A stretch of 64,000 nucleotides of DNA from Phytopythium helicoides (taxonomy: Eukaryota; Oomycota; Peronosporomycetes; Pythiales; Pythiaceae), in assembly GCA_024867545.1 (NCBI GenBank), contig JANFNE010000020.1, positions 620,001-684,000 of the forward strand, given 5' to 3'. Position numbers and translations under genes: made by a program. The notes below the pieces were generated by a model. The model worked only from the letters and a program-made list of their open reading frames with translations. It was not told the origin of the DNA and made no database searches. Position 1 is the stretch's first letter. Every line of letters starts with the position of its first letter. Positions 29,342 to 40,082 of the stretch are shown here, one piece after another.

Positions 29342-30068
29342 TCAGATCTCGACGGCCTTCTGCTTGGAGGCAAAGTTGTCGTAGTACTCGACGACCTTGT
29401 CCCAGTTGGCGACGTTCCAGAAAGCCGAGATGTACTCGGGGCGGCGGTTCTGGTACTTGAGGTAGTAGGCGTGCTCCCACACGTCGAGGCCGAGAATGGG
29501 GATCATGGGGTCCTCGACGTGCGGCATGAGCGGGTTGTCCTGGTTGGGCGTCGACGTGATGGCGAGCGAGCCGTCGGCCTTGACGCCGAGCCAGGCCCAG
29601 CCCGAGCCGAAGCGCGTGGACGCGGCGGCGTTGAACTTCTCCTTGAGCTGGTCGAGCGAGCCGAAGTCCTGCTCGATGCGGGCCTTCAGCGCGCCGTGCG
29701 GGGCCGTGTTGGTCGAGCCGGGCGTGGCCATCCACGTCCAGAAGAGCCTATCGTCGCGAGAAACACAGAGAAAAAAAGGCGTCAGCACCTGTCGGGACAT
29801 GGCAATTCGGCGCAGGTCACACGCAGACGTACGAGTGGTTGTAGTGGCCGCCGCCGTTGTTGCGCACGGGCGCCTCGGTGGCCGACTGCACGACCTCGAG
29901 GATGGACTTGCCCTTGAGCGCCGCGCCCTTGTCCGAGGCGATGTAGTTGTTGATGTTGTTGATGTACGCCTGGTGGTGCTTGGTGTGGTGGATGTTCATG
30001 GTCGTCGTGTCCACGAACGGCTCCAGCGCGTTGTAGTCGTACGTGAGCTTGGGCAGGTCGAACGACAT
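29342..30068 (-). CDS. Fe/Mn superoxide dismutase, copy 2
   Basis: Two exons, 30068-29833 and 29747-29342, with one 85-nt intron at the same codon position as intron 2 of copy 1 (inside NH|LFW), giving 213 residues. The intron near codon 45 of copy 1 is absent. Motifs: [44 protein letters not shown]. All four metal ligands are present. No transit peptide. Copy 2 is more GC-rich and closer to the usual family length than copy 1. CCAAT boxes cluster upstream (30221-30270). Metal preference cannot be fixed from the sequence. Confidence 0.92.
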
Positions 30069-31672
30069 GGCGAGAGGAGGCGAGGGGGGAGCTGGGGCTT
30101 GAAGGCGACTTGAGGGCCACGAGGCGAAAGCGGAAGTGATGGCAGCTCGTTCTCGGCTCGAAGCCGCATCTTGTTGGTGGAAGTTGGATACCGGTATGTT
30201 GGGTCGGACAGGTCTTTTGGCCAATCACAACGCAGGGAATTTAACTCGTTGGCGCGCTGATTGGCGCGATTGGCTGATTATGCAGAGGGGAAAGGGTTGA
30301 CGCACCGATTGCGAATCGACCTGCTTACCGTTTGTAGAGGTGGACGCCCTTGGTTTCTGGTCGGGGGCTCGGATCACCTCGGTGGGATTTCGCCAGGCGC
30401 TCGCGCTGCTGACCAGCGAGTGACTCGTACCGTCACACATAACTTGGGCGTTGCCGACAACAAAGGCCGCTTGCTTATCGTGAGCGCGCGTCCCCGTACG
30501 TTGTTTAACAAAAGATCGGGTTGGTTTGCGCAGTCGAACTTCGAGCAGGGTCGGATACCGGTATTCTACCGGCCAGCGCATAATCAGCGTAACTACCTGG
30601 TAACTGTAATTCATAACCCATTAAAGATAGTGTTTTGGAGGTTTTTCACCACTACCGCAAATATATTTACCACATGTGACCATAATCGCTTCAACAAATG
30701 CATTGTCAGGCGAAGACCGAGATCCCTGCGTTATTGAACCCAAATCAACCACCCCAAACTTCTCGTTGATTTTTCATGCGAAAACGTTTGCATGCTCCAC
30801 AATGCAATGCTCATGAGTGTTGTTACCGGTAGTTCTAGCGGCAGGTGATGCAACCTCGATCGATGCTGGCGCTGGCTGCAGGGTTAGAAACGGCAAGCCC
30901 TATCGGATTGACATCATCCAGCACTGTCGTTGACATTCATGATGGCTTCCAACACAGCTGTGGGTATTTGCAGCGACAACTTCTCTTTTGGGCGATGTGA
31001 TGGTGATAATGGGATAGTTGGTGAATCGACCAAGCGCGTGTAGTTTCAGCGGCGGCACTTTGTGATTGCCAGAACAAATAGCGATGATGGATCCGCTGCC
31101 ACCAACTTGATGGCAAGTCGAGTGCTTAAGCGGTTGCCAGGCTACTATTGATGCTTTTAGTTCTCGAGCGGTGTGAGCTCTACATGCAACGGCACTGGTG
31201 GCTCTTTGTCGATGTCTGGGGGCGCTCGATCAATCGGGAGCGTCGTGGCTCTTTGACAGCTGGTGCTTCTATACGTGCACCGAGTGGAATAAGCGCAGCA
31301 ATGCGTCGGTGTTCGGTATTCGTATCAAGTGCGACGAGCGCGAGCTCTGGCACATCAGGATCAGTGCACGACACATCAATGCACCACTGATTGATCGGCA
31401 AGCAGGATACACGCAAAGGCAGCACTGCTACGGCGCGCTGATGAGGACATAGGATCTCCTCGAGCTGCGAAGTCACGATTGCAACAGAAGCACTCTGCCA
31501 GCGAACGCTTCAATGCTTAGGCGCGGGAGTACACGACAAGTTGAAGTGATCGTGGTCATGTTCGATAAATATTCAGCTCACTTTGGCGACCCTCGCAAAG
31601 TATAATTTTTGAGAGTTGTTTCCACTGCAACGTTTGACTGGGCTGCATTGGTCCAGCCGCTTCGCCATCGCC
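30069..31672. other. 1.6-kb intergenic region
   Basis: Divergent promoter region of SOD copy 2 and NAF1. CCAATCA at 30221 and GATTGGC at 30259 and 30268 are good CCAAT boxes near the SOD start. The ORF at 30261-30737 (+) has no recognisable features. I see no RNA gene or repeat. Confidence 0.5.
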
Positions 31673-33217
31673 ATGGACGCCGCTGCTGCTCCGCCTTTGC
31701 CTCCTGCTCCTGCTGCCGCTGCAGCAGCTCCGGCTCCGGTTGCAGAGCCCGCGGCCGTGCAGGTCAGCAATGCGCCGGTGTCGGACCTCGAAGTGGCCGC
31801 GCAGTACGCGGAGCAGGAGATCCAGACGGTCGCGCAGCTCGCGGCCCCCGTTCCGCTGCCCGTGATCGCCAAGAAGCCCGTGGATGAGGGCGACAGCAGC
31901 GGCGACAGCGACTCCGAGTCGGAGGACGAAGAGATGGCGGCGCCTGCGGATGGAGCCGAGAAAGAGGAGAGCGAGGACGAGAGCGAGGATGAGAGCGCCA
32001 AGTACGACACAGCCAAGCTGCGCGCCGAGATTGAGGCAGCTATGGAGAGCGAGGCCGTGGACGACGACGGCGCGGCGGTGGGGGGCCCACTTACAACGCC
32101 CAACGAGATTACCAGCGTGCCCGTGCGCACGCCCGAGGTGGAAATCAAGCCTGACACCGCCATCGCTGAGTGCGGCTCCATTCTCAATCTCAGCGTGCCG
32201 GGGCTCATGATCACTGTCAAGTCGCTCATGAATGCGAAGCCGCTGGACGAAGGAAGCGTGCTGTGCCTTGAGGACCGCTCGGTGCTCGGCTGCGTCGACG
32301 AGGTCTTCGGCCCCGTGCTTATGCCCATGTACCTCATTCGGTTTGCGTCCACTGACAAGATCCCGGCGGCTGCGGCTGTCGGCGCTCGTGTGTTCCTCGT
32401 CACGGAGCACTCGACGTACATTGAGCCCGAGGCCATCAAGGACAAGGGCACAGACGCGTCCAACCTGTACGACGAGGAGACCGACGAGGTCGTCTACTCG
32501 GATGACGAGGCCGAGGCCGCTGCGAAGCGCCAGCACCGCAAGCGCAACCGCGGTGGCGCCCCGACGCCTAACGCGTCGTCCAAGCCAAGCCAACTTCGCA
32601 ACAACTACACACCGAACAATGGCCCACGCCCACCTGCAGCCAATGCTGCCGAGTACAAGCCACCCACGCAGCAGTATGCATACTCGAACGGCGTAGCCTT
32701 CCAGGTGCAGCCCTTTGGCGGACAGACCAAGTACACAACTGGCCCAGTGATCCACCCACCTCGACCGGCGTATGGCCACACCAACTACACGTCTCCTCGA
32801 GGCTACGCACCACCAGTACCACCAACTTCTGTGCCTGCGCCGCCATACAACCCAGCGCCAGTATATCATCAACACGCACAACCGCCCGTGCCTTCGCCGT
32901 ACCAAGCGGCACCTCCATACCACGCGCCGTACCAAGCACCTCCGCCAGCGCAGCCTCCGTATGGAGCTCCATACCAGTACCGCCCGCCGCAGCAGCCGAG
33001 TGGTGCATACCCTCCTCAGCCGGCTGGAGCATATCCGCCCCAGCCCCAAGGAGCGTATCCTCCCCAGCCTAGTGGAGCATATCCTCCGCAGCAGTACCAC
33101 CAAGGCGCCCAGCTACCGCGCGGTGCGCCAGCCCCTCAGCCTCCTGTGAGCTATCCTCCGAATGCAGCAAACCAGCCTCCTCTGCCTCGCGGGGGATACC
33201 AGGACCGTCGATATTAG
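31673..33217 (+). CDS. NAF1: H/ACA snoRNP assembly factor NAF1
   Basis: Nuclear assembly factor that holds the place of GAR1 on immature H/ACA snoRNPs and telomerase-type particles. 514 residues, intronless. The order is as in NAF1: a proline/alanine N-terminus, a strongly acidic block ([24 protein letters not shown]), then the Gar1/Naf1 RNA-binding beta-barrel at about 145-255 (ECGSILNLSVPGLMITVKS, LDEGSVLCLEDRSVLGCVDEVFGPV, YLIRF, GARVFLV). Next comes an acidic/basic patch (YSDDEAEAAAKRQHRKRNRGG), then a long proline/tyrosine/glutamine tail with YPPQ repeats. The start chosen is the ATG at 31673 (MDAAAAPPLP); the frame is open upstream but has no better start. Confidence 0.88.
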   Translation: MDAAAAPPLPPAPAAAAAAPAPVAEPAAVQVSNAPVSDLEVAAQYAEQEIQTVAQLAAPVPLPVIAKKPVDEGDSSGDSDSESEDEEMAAPADGAEKEESEDESEDESAKYDTAKLRAEIEAAMESEAVDDDGAAVGGPLTTPNEITSVPVRTPEVEIKPDTAIAECGSILNLSVPGLMITVKSLMNAKPLDEGSVLCLEDRSVLGCVDEVFGPVLMPMYLIRFASTDKIPAAAAVGARVFLVTEHSTYIEPEAIKDKGTDASNLYDEETDEVVYSDDEAEAAAKRQHRKRNRGGAPTPNASSKPSQLRNNYTPNNGPRPPAANAAEYKPPTQQYAYSNGVAFQVQPFGGQTKYTTGPVIHPPRPAYGHTNYTSPRGYAPPVPPTSVPAPPYNPAPVYHQHAQPPVPSPYQAAPPYHAPYQAPPPAQPPYGAPYQYRPPQQPSGAYPPQPAGAYPPQPQGAYPPQPSGAYPPQQYHQGAQLPRGAPAPQPPVSYPPNAANQPPLPRGGYQDRRY

Positions 33218-33365
33218 ATGATGGGGAATCCCGGTGCTCGGAGAAGGAGGCAGATTTGTGCGTGTTCTTTTTGCTGTCATCTCCTGCCCGAATCGCCATG
33301 TAGACTATCTAGATGACAATCAATTCATACCCGCTTCCTTGTGCTCACTGACATCTTGGGAGTCA

Positions 33366-35233
33366 TCATTGCTTGACAGCTGTAAGCGTCACGCTGGCGA
33401 TATAGCCGTTCTTCAGCACTTCGAAGATGCACCCGGGTGTTGGTGAGTAGCATAGGCTTGAGCCAAACGGGTGGAGCCCAAGACCACTGTCGTGCACCAC
33501 AGGACGCAGGTCCGCACTGGCACCGAGCATCTGTCGGATAATCTCCCACTACCAAGCCACACTTCGACTTAGGACACCGTCTCCGACACCAAGTCAACAT
33601 CACTACGTACGCGGGTCTGCGGGGTCACTTCTGGGGTACGAGACTTCTTGCCTGATCCAGCTTTAGGCGGAACGGCGCTCGTGTGGAAGGCCAAATGGAA
33701 GTTGCACTTGTGGTACGCGCCAAAGTCTGGGTGACTGCATCGCGCAACACAACCAAGTGTTACTCTTTAGTATTCCCAGCGGCTCAACTGATAGTGAATA
33801 TACCCGAGTGCGTTGGTTTTTAGAATGATCTTTGCTGCACGGTGCAGCGAGTCATAGAGAATGTCGAACCCAAGGTGCGGGTAGTTGTGGAAATAGTCAC
33901 CAACAACACCACCTGCGATTGACGCCCTGAAAACACAAGAGCAGAATCGTTAGAGAGCCCATTAGTCACGCCAGCAATTTGGAGTGATCCACCCGTCGTT
34001 GGGGTCCTCCGACTTTCGGAACACCGAGATGGGTGGCCCAATTTCGCTAATAACCTCCTGCGAACATTTCGAACCACAAAAAACCGCGTGAGCTCGCAGG
34101 GGCCAACAATACTATCGCTGGGAACACATTTTTGCATCACCTGTGGGCTCCAGCCTAGCTCAATGCGATGCTTGCGGGCCGTAAATTCGATTGAAGTGGT
34201 GTTGTCACGGATGTCCACGTGCACTGGTTCGAAGTAAAACCTGGTCACATGACGCGGTGAGCAAGTTCCAGACTCGAGGAAACTGCAAGCATGAAAGAGT
34301 TACTTTTTCGTGGGTTGTGGTGTCTGAGGTGACTGGTAGCTGTCACCGACGAATACCATCAACCCTGTTGCTGCTGGTGTTGACCCGTTCTGCGCAGGAA
34401 CCGTTATTTTCCGATGAAGTTGCGACTCGCCGCAACACCAAATCTTACTGGGAACTCCATTGGAAGGTCCGTTCCATCTCGGTAGAGATGTTCGTACTCT
34501 TTCGGGATCGGGAATTTGACACACCCGCCTTCGTAGCCCAAGTAGTACGTCTATGAACGAAGCAGGAAAGATCAGTCTCCAATCACTACAGGCATTCCTT
34601 GGAGCGCATTGACCTGGTCATTGGCGTCATAGTGGCCTGGTGTCGTGGGTCCAAAAAGCTGATGGGTACACTCCAGTAAGCGATCTTTCAACCCATCTCA
34701 AGCATTGCAAAGGCGAAGCATACATTGTAGATGGACATGAAGGTGGCCGAGATGTCGCCGCCGAAGATCACGACGCGGCCGAACTTGAGCGCCACGCGGT
34801 TCACGTCGTAGAACTCGATTGCCGTCAGCAGTTGCTGCACGGGATCGAACGTCAACTGTACATGCACAGACAAAAACTCGTTGGATCCTTCCCCTCGCAC
34901 GAACAACCGGTTATCTCCACTAGCGACGCACCCGCAAGCCATCCTCCGCCGAGTCGATGACCAGCGGGCGATTGAACGGATCGGCTGCGTCGTACACAAT
35001 CTCGAACGGCCGCACGGGCAGTCGGCTCTGCGAAATGCGTCAGCACGCAGAAAAAAGCAAGCGTGGCGTCAACATGGCGTTGCGCCGTCCACAGAGCCGC
35101 TAGAAAGCCGCGGAGACCGCGAGCGCGTGCGCACACAGACCTTGAGCACGTGCAGCACATCGGCGATGCTGGCGCCGAGGCGGAAGGGGCCGACGGCGGC
35201 GCCGAGCTCGATGGTCCAGACCTCGCGGATCAT
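33366..35233 (-). CDS. PHAF1 / UPF0183 family protein
   Basis: Homologue of human PHAF1 (C16orf70) and plant UPF0183; human PHAF1 binds phagophore phosphoinositides during autophagy. Eleven exons: 35233-35141, 35027-34932, 34855-34724, 34658-34614, 34550-34449, 34389-34304, 34240-34141, 34057-33993, 33926-33804, 33734-33611, 33530-33366. They total 377 codons in frame (376 residues). Introns are 59-113 nt. Family landmarks: WTIELGAAVGPFRLGASIADVL, EDGLRLTFDPVQQLL, RDGTDLPMEFP, VFRKSEDP, DYFHNYPHLGFDILYD, GAYHKCNFHL, HPFGSSLC, IFEVLKNGYIASVTL. The many short exons explain why no long open frame marks this gene. It shares a divergent promoter region of about 600 bp with the membrane protein at 35839. 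Confidence 0.85.
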
Positions 35234-35838
35234 TCGGGGGCTTCTTGTGACTGCCGAGAAGGTCCACGTTGCAGTTGCAGCGTTCTTGACGGTACGCCTC
35301 GTACGAGACGCTGATTGGTGCAAAAGACCTCCTAAGAGAAGCTCGGACGCGCTTGATGCATGTATGGAAGTGCGGCTATCAATGTGGTATCCACACGCCG
35401 ATTTTCAGGATCGGCGAGCTGGATTGTGTCGTCGGCTGGCACTGCACGGACAGTCCACGGAGTGCGTCGGCACCTGTTCGTGGACGCCACCGCCCCCAAG
35501 CAGCTCCGTTTGGCGCGTTCGTGCGAAGCTTGCGGTCCGCATTGCGAGGCTTCGTCGGAAGCCTAAATGCAAGGTGGTCGCGGGAGCCTCGTCGTACTTA
35601 GCGCGAGGAGTTCGTTCGCGAGGCGCGTACCGTAGGGTTCAGGGTATACAAAGCCCAAGATCCCGCACTGTGCAGTCGACCGGCGCGAAAGAAAGGGCGC
35701 CGCCGTTTCCCGCACCCGGTCAAACCGCTTGTCCCATACAGTACAAAGCGCAAGTGTCGCTCGGGCGGACCAAAACCGCCGGCGCATACAATCGGCCATA
35801 CAAAGCGGCGCATTCGCGATTCCCGACGGCCGGCCGAC
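35234..35838. other. Divergent promoter region PHAF1 / membrane protein
   Basis: Holds several ATACAAAGC-type words (near 35646, 35742 and 35803), also seen near 21618, and an E2F-like TTTCCCGC at about 35707. The long minus ORF across 35563-36639 is antisense to the real gene. Confidence 0.45.
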
Positions 35839-37252
35839 ATGCGCGCGCTGCTGGCGCTGCCGCTGGCGCTCGCGGCGCTGCTGCCCCGCGCCCATGGTGC
35901 GTGCCCTCCTGTGCGCGAGTTGGTGGTGAGTTGGGGAGACTAACGGCGCAGCAGGCGCGGCGGCGTGCACCGACTGCTCCAGGCAGGTTTGCATCCTGGA
36001 CGGGACGGCGACCAGCGTGGCGGGCGGCGCGACGGCGCTCACGCTCAGCATGTGCAACTTCGACGCGTCCGCGCTCTCCGCCAGCGACTTGTCCTTCGGC
36101 GCGCTGTACCCGCCGGCCTGCGACGCCGAGAACGCGACGTTCCCGGTCGCCACGGCGCTCACGGCGGCCGACGGCTGCACGGCCGACGCCTGCTCCGTCA
36201 CCGTCACGCTCGAGAGCGGGCTCGACTGGGCGCTCGCGCTGCATGGAGCGTCGGGAGTGAACGCCATCACGGCGGAACTGGTGAACGGCAGCGGAAAGAG
36301 CGAGGTCGTCACGGTCGGCACCTTCCAGGACGTGGCGGGTGCGGCCATGGTCTCCACCACGGAGAGCGTCTCGGTGTGCGCCACCAAGATCCCCATCTCG
36401 GCCTCCAGGCTCTCGTACGTCGACAAGTGCAACGTTGCGCAGCTCTGCCAGGGCGCCGCGGCAGATACCAGCTGCACGACGGCGCTGCAGCAGAACCTGT
36501 ATGTCGCCGACGTGTCGTGCCAGTCCGAGACCTGCACAGGCAACCTCACGCTCACGAGCTCGCTGCCGTGCGATGGGTCCTCGGGAGATGCGACGTCCCT
36601 CATCGTCGCTGTGCAGGTCGCTACCAGCACCATTTCCAACTACCTCAGCGTGGGGTCCATGGTGGCGACCAACTTCACCATCTCGGCTGCCGAGGGCGTC
36701 GACGTCGGCAGCTCCGAGATCGTCCTCACCACCGACACGTTCTGCGAGGCGTCATCTGTCAATCTGAGCCTCGCGTATGGTAGCACGAGTGCCAGCGGTA
36801 GCAGTGCCGACACCATCGAATTCTCGAGCCTCAACACCACGTCCAACGGCACCATTGTCGTAGAGCTCTCGTCACCACTGAAGGAATCTCTCGAGGGCGA
36901 GGGCCTTACTTTTTCATTGTCCCAATGCGGGATTACAGCCTCGGCGTTTACCGCTACCGTTGGTGCAGGCTCAAGCTCCAGTGATGAGGACGATTCCGCA
37001 TCCGATTCAACCGACGGATCCGACAATGACATCAACAACTCGGCAGAGACGGGCTCGGAGGGAACAGCTCAGGAAAGCGACTCTAGCACTGGTCTGTCGG
37101 GAGGACTATACGTCGGCATTGGCATCGGTGTCGTGGCATTCCTTGGTTTCGTTGGCGAGTGCTACATCCACAAGCGGAGGCAGGCGAAGCAACCCGCAGC
37201 CACTAACCCGAATCCGGCGACTGCAACCATCGGCTATGCCAACACCATGTGA
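35839..37252 (+). CDS. Secreted type I membrane protein, Cys/Ser/Thr-rich
   Basis: Two exons, 35839-35896 and 35955-37252 (acceptor 35951 also possible), 451 residues. A signal peptide (MRALLALPLALAALLPRAHG) is followed by an extracellular part with paired cysteines (ACTDCSRQVC, CTADAC, CNVAQLC, CQSETC) and many N-glycosylation sites (NAT, NGS, NLT, NFT, NLS, NTT, NGT). A serine/aspartate-rich stalk precedes one membrane helix (LYVGIGIGVVAFLGFVG) and a short basic tail (HKRRQAK). This is a cell-surface architecture. I do not recognise the family; it lacks the elicitin cysteine pattern. The open frame alone starts inside exon 2 at a GTG, so exon 1 is needed for the signal peptide. A (TG)n run at 37284-37300 follows in the 3' flank. 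Confidence 0.7.
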
Positions 37253-37418
37253 AGGTAACGATACATTTTTACCCCTAGTTTTGCTGTGTGTGTGTGTGTG
37301 CCGGGCGTCTACCGCGTCTGCGAGTTCGGCAATCACAAGTCTGCAAGGAATATATGGCGACCCGGCGTATTGTGAACCGCGTTGCCTCTGATCGTCACAA
37401 CCCTCGTGAGCTCTTTCT

Positions 37419-39891
37419 TCACCGCCGCGACATTTTGGCGCGCTCCTGACGGATCTTCTTGGCACGCAACATCGCCAGCTCCTTCTTGACCGCGAAACGC
37501 TTCGCTGCTGACAACGAGAAACTCTCAAGCTCGCGTTCGCGCTGCTGAATCTGTGCATCTAGCTCATCACTTTCGTTGTCCTGTTGCTCATCAACGTCCA
37601 TCGGCTCTGGGTTTGGAGCTGGTTTTGCACTCTCGGGTGCTGCTCGCACCCGCTTGTTCTCCTCGACTGGCTGCCGGGTCGTCGCGCTCGACACTCGCAT
37701 AGCCGAAGGCGTTGTAATCCGAGCCGGTGGCGGAGAAGGTGAAGGTGGCGGAGGTGACGGAGGGGCAAGCGTCGTTCCCGGCGGCAGCTTGTTCTTGAGG
37801 TATGCCAGAATCTCTTGGCTTCCCTTGGCTATCAAAGCGCCGCGCACAGTCTTCTGTGGGTTGCCGTTCATGTATATAGCGCGCAGATTTGGGCAGAGAC
37901 CGAGCTCGCAAGGCACAGTGCGCAGGTTGTTGTTGTCGAAAGAGAGCGATGCAAGGCTTGGCGCTTCGTAGATGCGTCCGAGGGAGCGCAGCTTATTGTC
38001 CGAGATACTCACGACGCTAACAGCGCGTAGCTTTGACCACGGAAAGCCATCCAGCGTTTCGATTTTGTTGTATGCTAGCAGAAGTGTCTCCAGCTCACTG
38101 AGTCTTTGAATGGCCGCCGGCATCGCAGTCAGCAAATTGTTCCGCAGGTCTAGCTCCTATGCCAACATGCCAAGATCAGTATTCTGCGAGAATTCAAAGG
38201 CGACGTGAATCGTGCACACCTTGAGAGATTGTCCGATTGCTGGTGAGATACCAAGAAAACGATCAACAGCATCCGCCGTGAGTTGGTTCTTCCTCACACG
38301 CAGCAGTTGAAGTGATGGCAATGCTGCGATAGATGGATCAAGCGATCTCAAAGAGTTTTCCTCCACCGTTAATGTCTGAAAAGCAATACAATTTTGTGTT
38401 AGATATGTAGCCTGCGAATTCAAGCAAGAGCGTCTTCATTACCTTGAGCGACAATAGACCGCCGATTTCTGCTGGGAGGTGCTCGAGTCCGTTCTTGGAC
38501 AAGTTTAAGTGGATCAGCTTTGAGGAAAAATCCCATGAGTTCCCATTGTTGTCCAACTCGACCGGAATGTGCTGGAGACCGTAGCTTGTCATATCCAACG
38601 TTCCAGACGAAGCAGCTTCGCGAAACATTTTGACCAAATGCGGCGACCCAACTGAACCAGAGCTGTCCTCGCTCGGCGCTTCGTACGCCTGTTGCGGAAG
38701 TGCAAATTCGTCAACTTCCTCTTCAAGCACGTCAACACCAACAGGAGGCGGTCCTCGAGACCGTAGGTATTTTTTCAATGCCTCCGTTCCTGCACTGATG
38801 ATGGACCATCGAATCGTTCGGAGGGGGTTGCCGTCAACCACCAAATGGTTTAGGCGCTTGAGGTACCCGAGCCCCGGTGGGAGATCTGACAGGTCATTGT
38901 TCGCTATATCAAGTGTCTTGAGACGATAGAGATACGGCAGTTTTGACGGTAATGAAGCAAGCTTGTTGTCGCGAATCTCAAATACCGTGAGAGACTCTTG
39001 GAGGCGAAGCACTGAGTCTTCATCGACGGTCGGCAGCAAGTTGTAGCCGAGGAAAACCTGGTCCAATGACGGACTCGCTGGCAGTTGCGGGAACACGACA
39101 AGACGGTTGTTACGGAGGTCTAGGTATCGAAGCGACTGAAGGCCGACTAGGGCATTCCCCGTGGTTTCGAGTCGGTTCTTCTTTAGGTCGAGTGTCAGCA
39201 GGTTGCGCAGCTCGCCAAAGCTCGGCGGGAGTGTTTCCAGTTGGTTCGTATGTGCAGTAAGTGTATGGAGTCGGCTGAGTCCACCAAGCTGGCTTGGCAG
39301 CTTGACCAGCGCGTTCTCCTCAACGTGCAGCACTTCAAGCTGCGAGAGCGCGCCGAGCGTCTCGGGCAGTCTCGTGATTTTGTTGCCAGCGAGCAAGAGC
39401 TCCTTGAGGTTCACGAGGCGGCCAAACTTGTCCGACAGATCTCCCTGGAGCTGATTGCTGCGCGGCCACTAGTTGTTAGCTGCGGGTCTCGTCCATCGCC
39501 CTCCACGCTAGAAGCCGCACCTGCTGAGGTCGAGGTGGACGAGCGCCGTGAGCTCAAAGAACCCCTCTGGCAGTCTCTCGAGCGCGTTCTGGCGCATCTT
39601 GAAGCTCACAAGGCTCGCCAGGCCCCCAACGTCGCCCGGGATCTCACCGATGTCGTTGTGGCTAAGGTCGAGCTTGGCCAGGTCCACGCACTCCCACGGC
39701 TTCTCGTCCTTCTCCATGTGCTGCTCCAGGTGCAGCGCCTCGGCCGGGAAGGCGCTGAGCCCGCGCGCCGACAGGTTGAGGGAACCGGAGCGCCGCGCCT
39801 CTCGCAGCGCACGCGCCCTCGGGTCCCTCGCGGGCGCCGCCACCTCGTCGCGCTGCCAGAATGGCCCCTGCCTCGCCGCTCTGCCCCTCAT
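37419..39891 (-). CDS. LRRC40-like leucine-rich repeat protein
   Basis: Four exons: 39891-39521, 39457-38443, 38375-38220, 38156-37419 (introns 63, 67 and 63 nt), 759 residues. About 20 leucine-rich repeats of the LxxLxLxxN type (LDLSSNQLQG, LLLAGNKITRLPETLG, LDLKKNRL, LDIANNDLSDLPPGLG). The C-terminal signature of LRRC40 is present: GNPQKTVRGALIAKGSQEIL, and an internal twin GNPLRTIRWSIISAGTEALKKYL, as in LRRC40. The extra tail (proline-rich, then a basic/acidic coiled coil KKELAMLRAKKIRQERAK) makes it longer than animal LRRC40. No signal or membrane helix, so cytosolic. The role of LRRC40 is poorly known. Its start is 191 bp from the divergent channel gene. Confidence 0.82.
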
Positions 39892-40082
39892 ATTGCCAAG
39901 TCAAGAAAAGCCACAAAAAACGGAAATCCGCCCTATCATAGCGAAATCAATTACGGTACGCTGTCGGATTCAGCATTAGCCGGGTTGAAGGCTGCCTTGT
40001 GCTGGCCCTCGAAGCGACGCCGAGGACGAGTGGGGGCAACGGCCTGCCAGGCGCCACGACGGAGTGCTCACCGCGCCTGATC

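Noticed and set aside
34241..34303. A 21-nt micro-intron (GTAACT...TTGCAG) in PHAF1
   Set aside because: The same donor with a downstream GACCAG acceptor gives a normal 63-nt intron that keeps frame and joins family motifs, so no micro-intron is needed. A 32-nt candidate in the M96-like gene at 599-568 was dropped in favour of a 68-nt intron for the same reason.
35563..36639. 358-codon minus-strand ORF over the membrane protein
   Set aside because: Antisense shadow; the plus strand has a signal peptide, glycosylation sites and a membrane helix.
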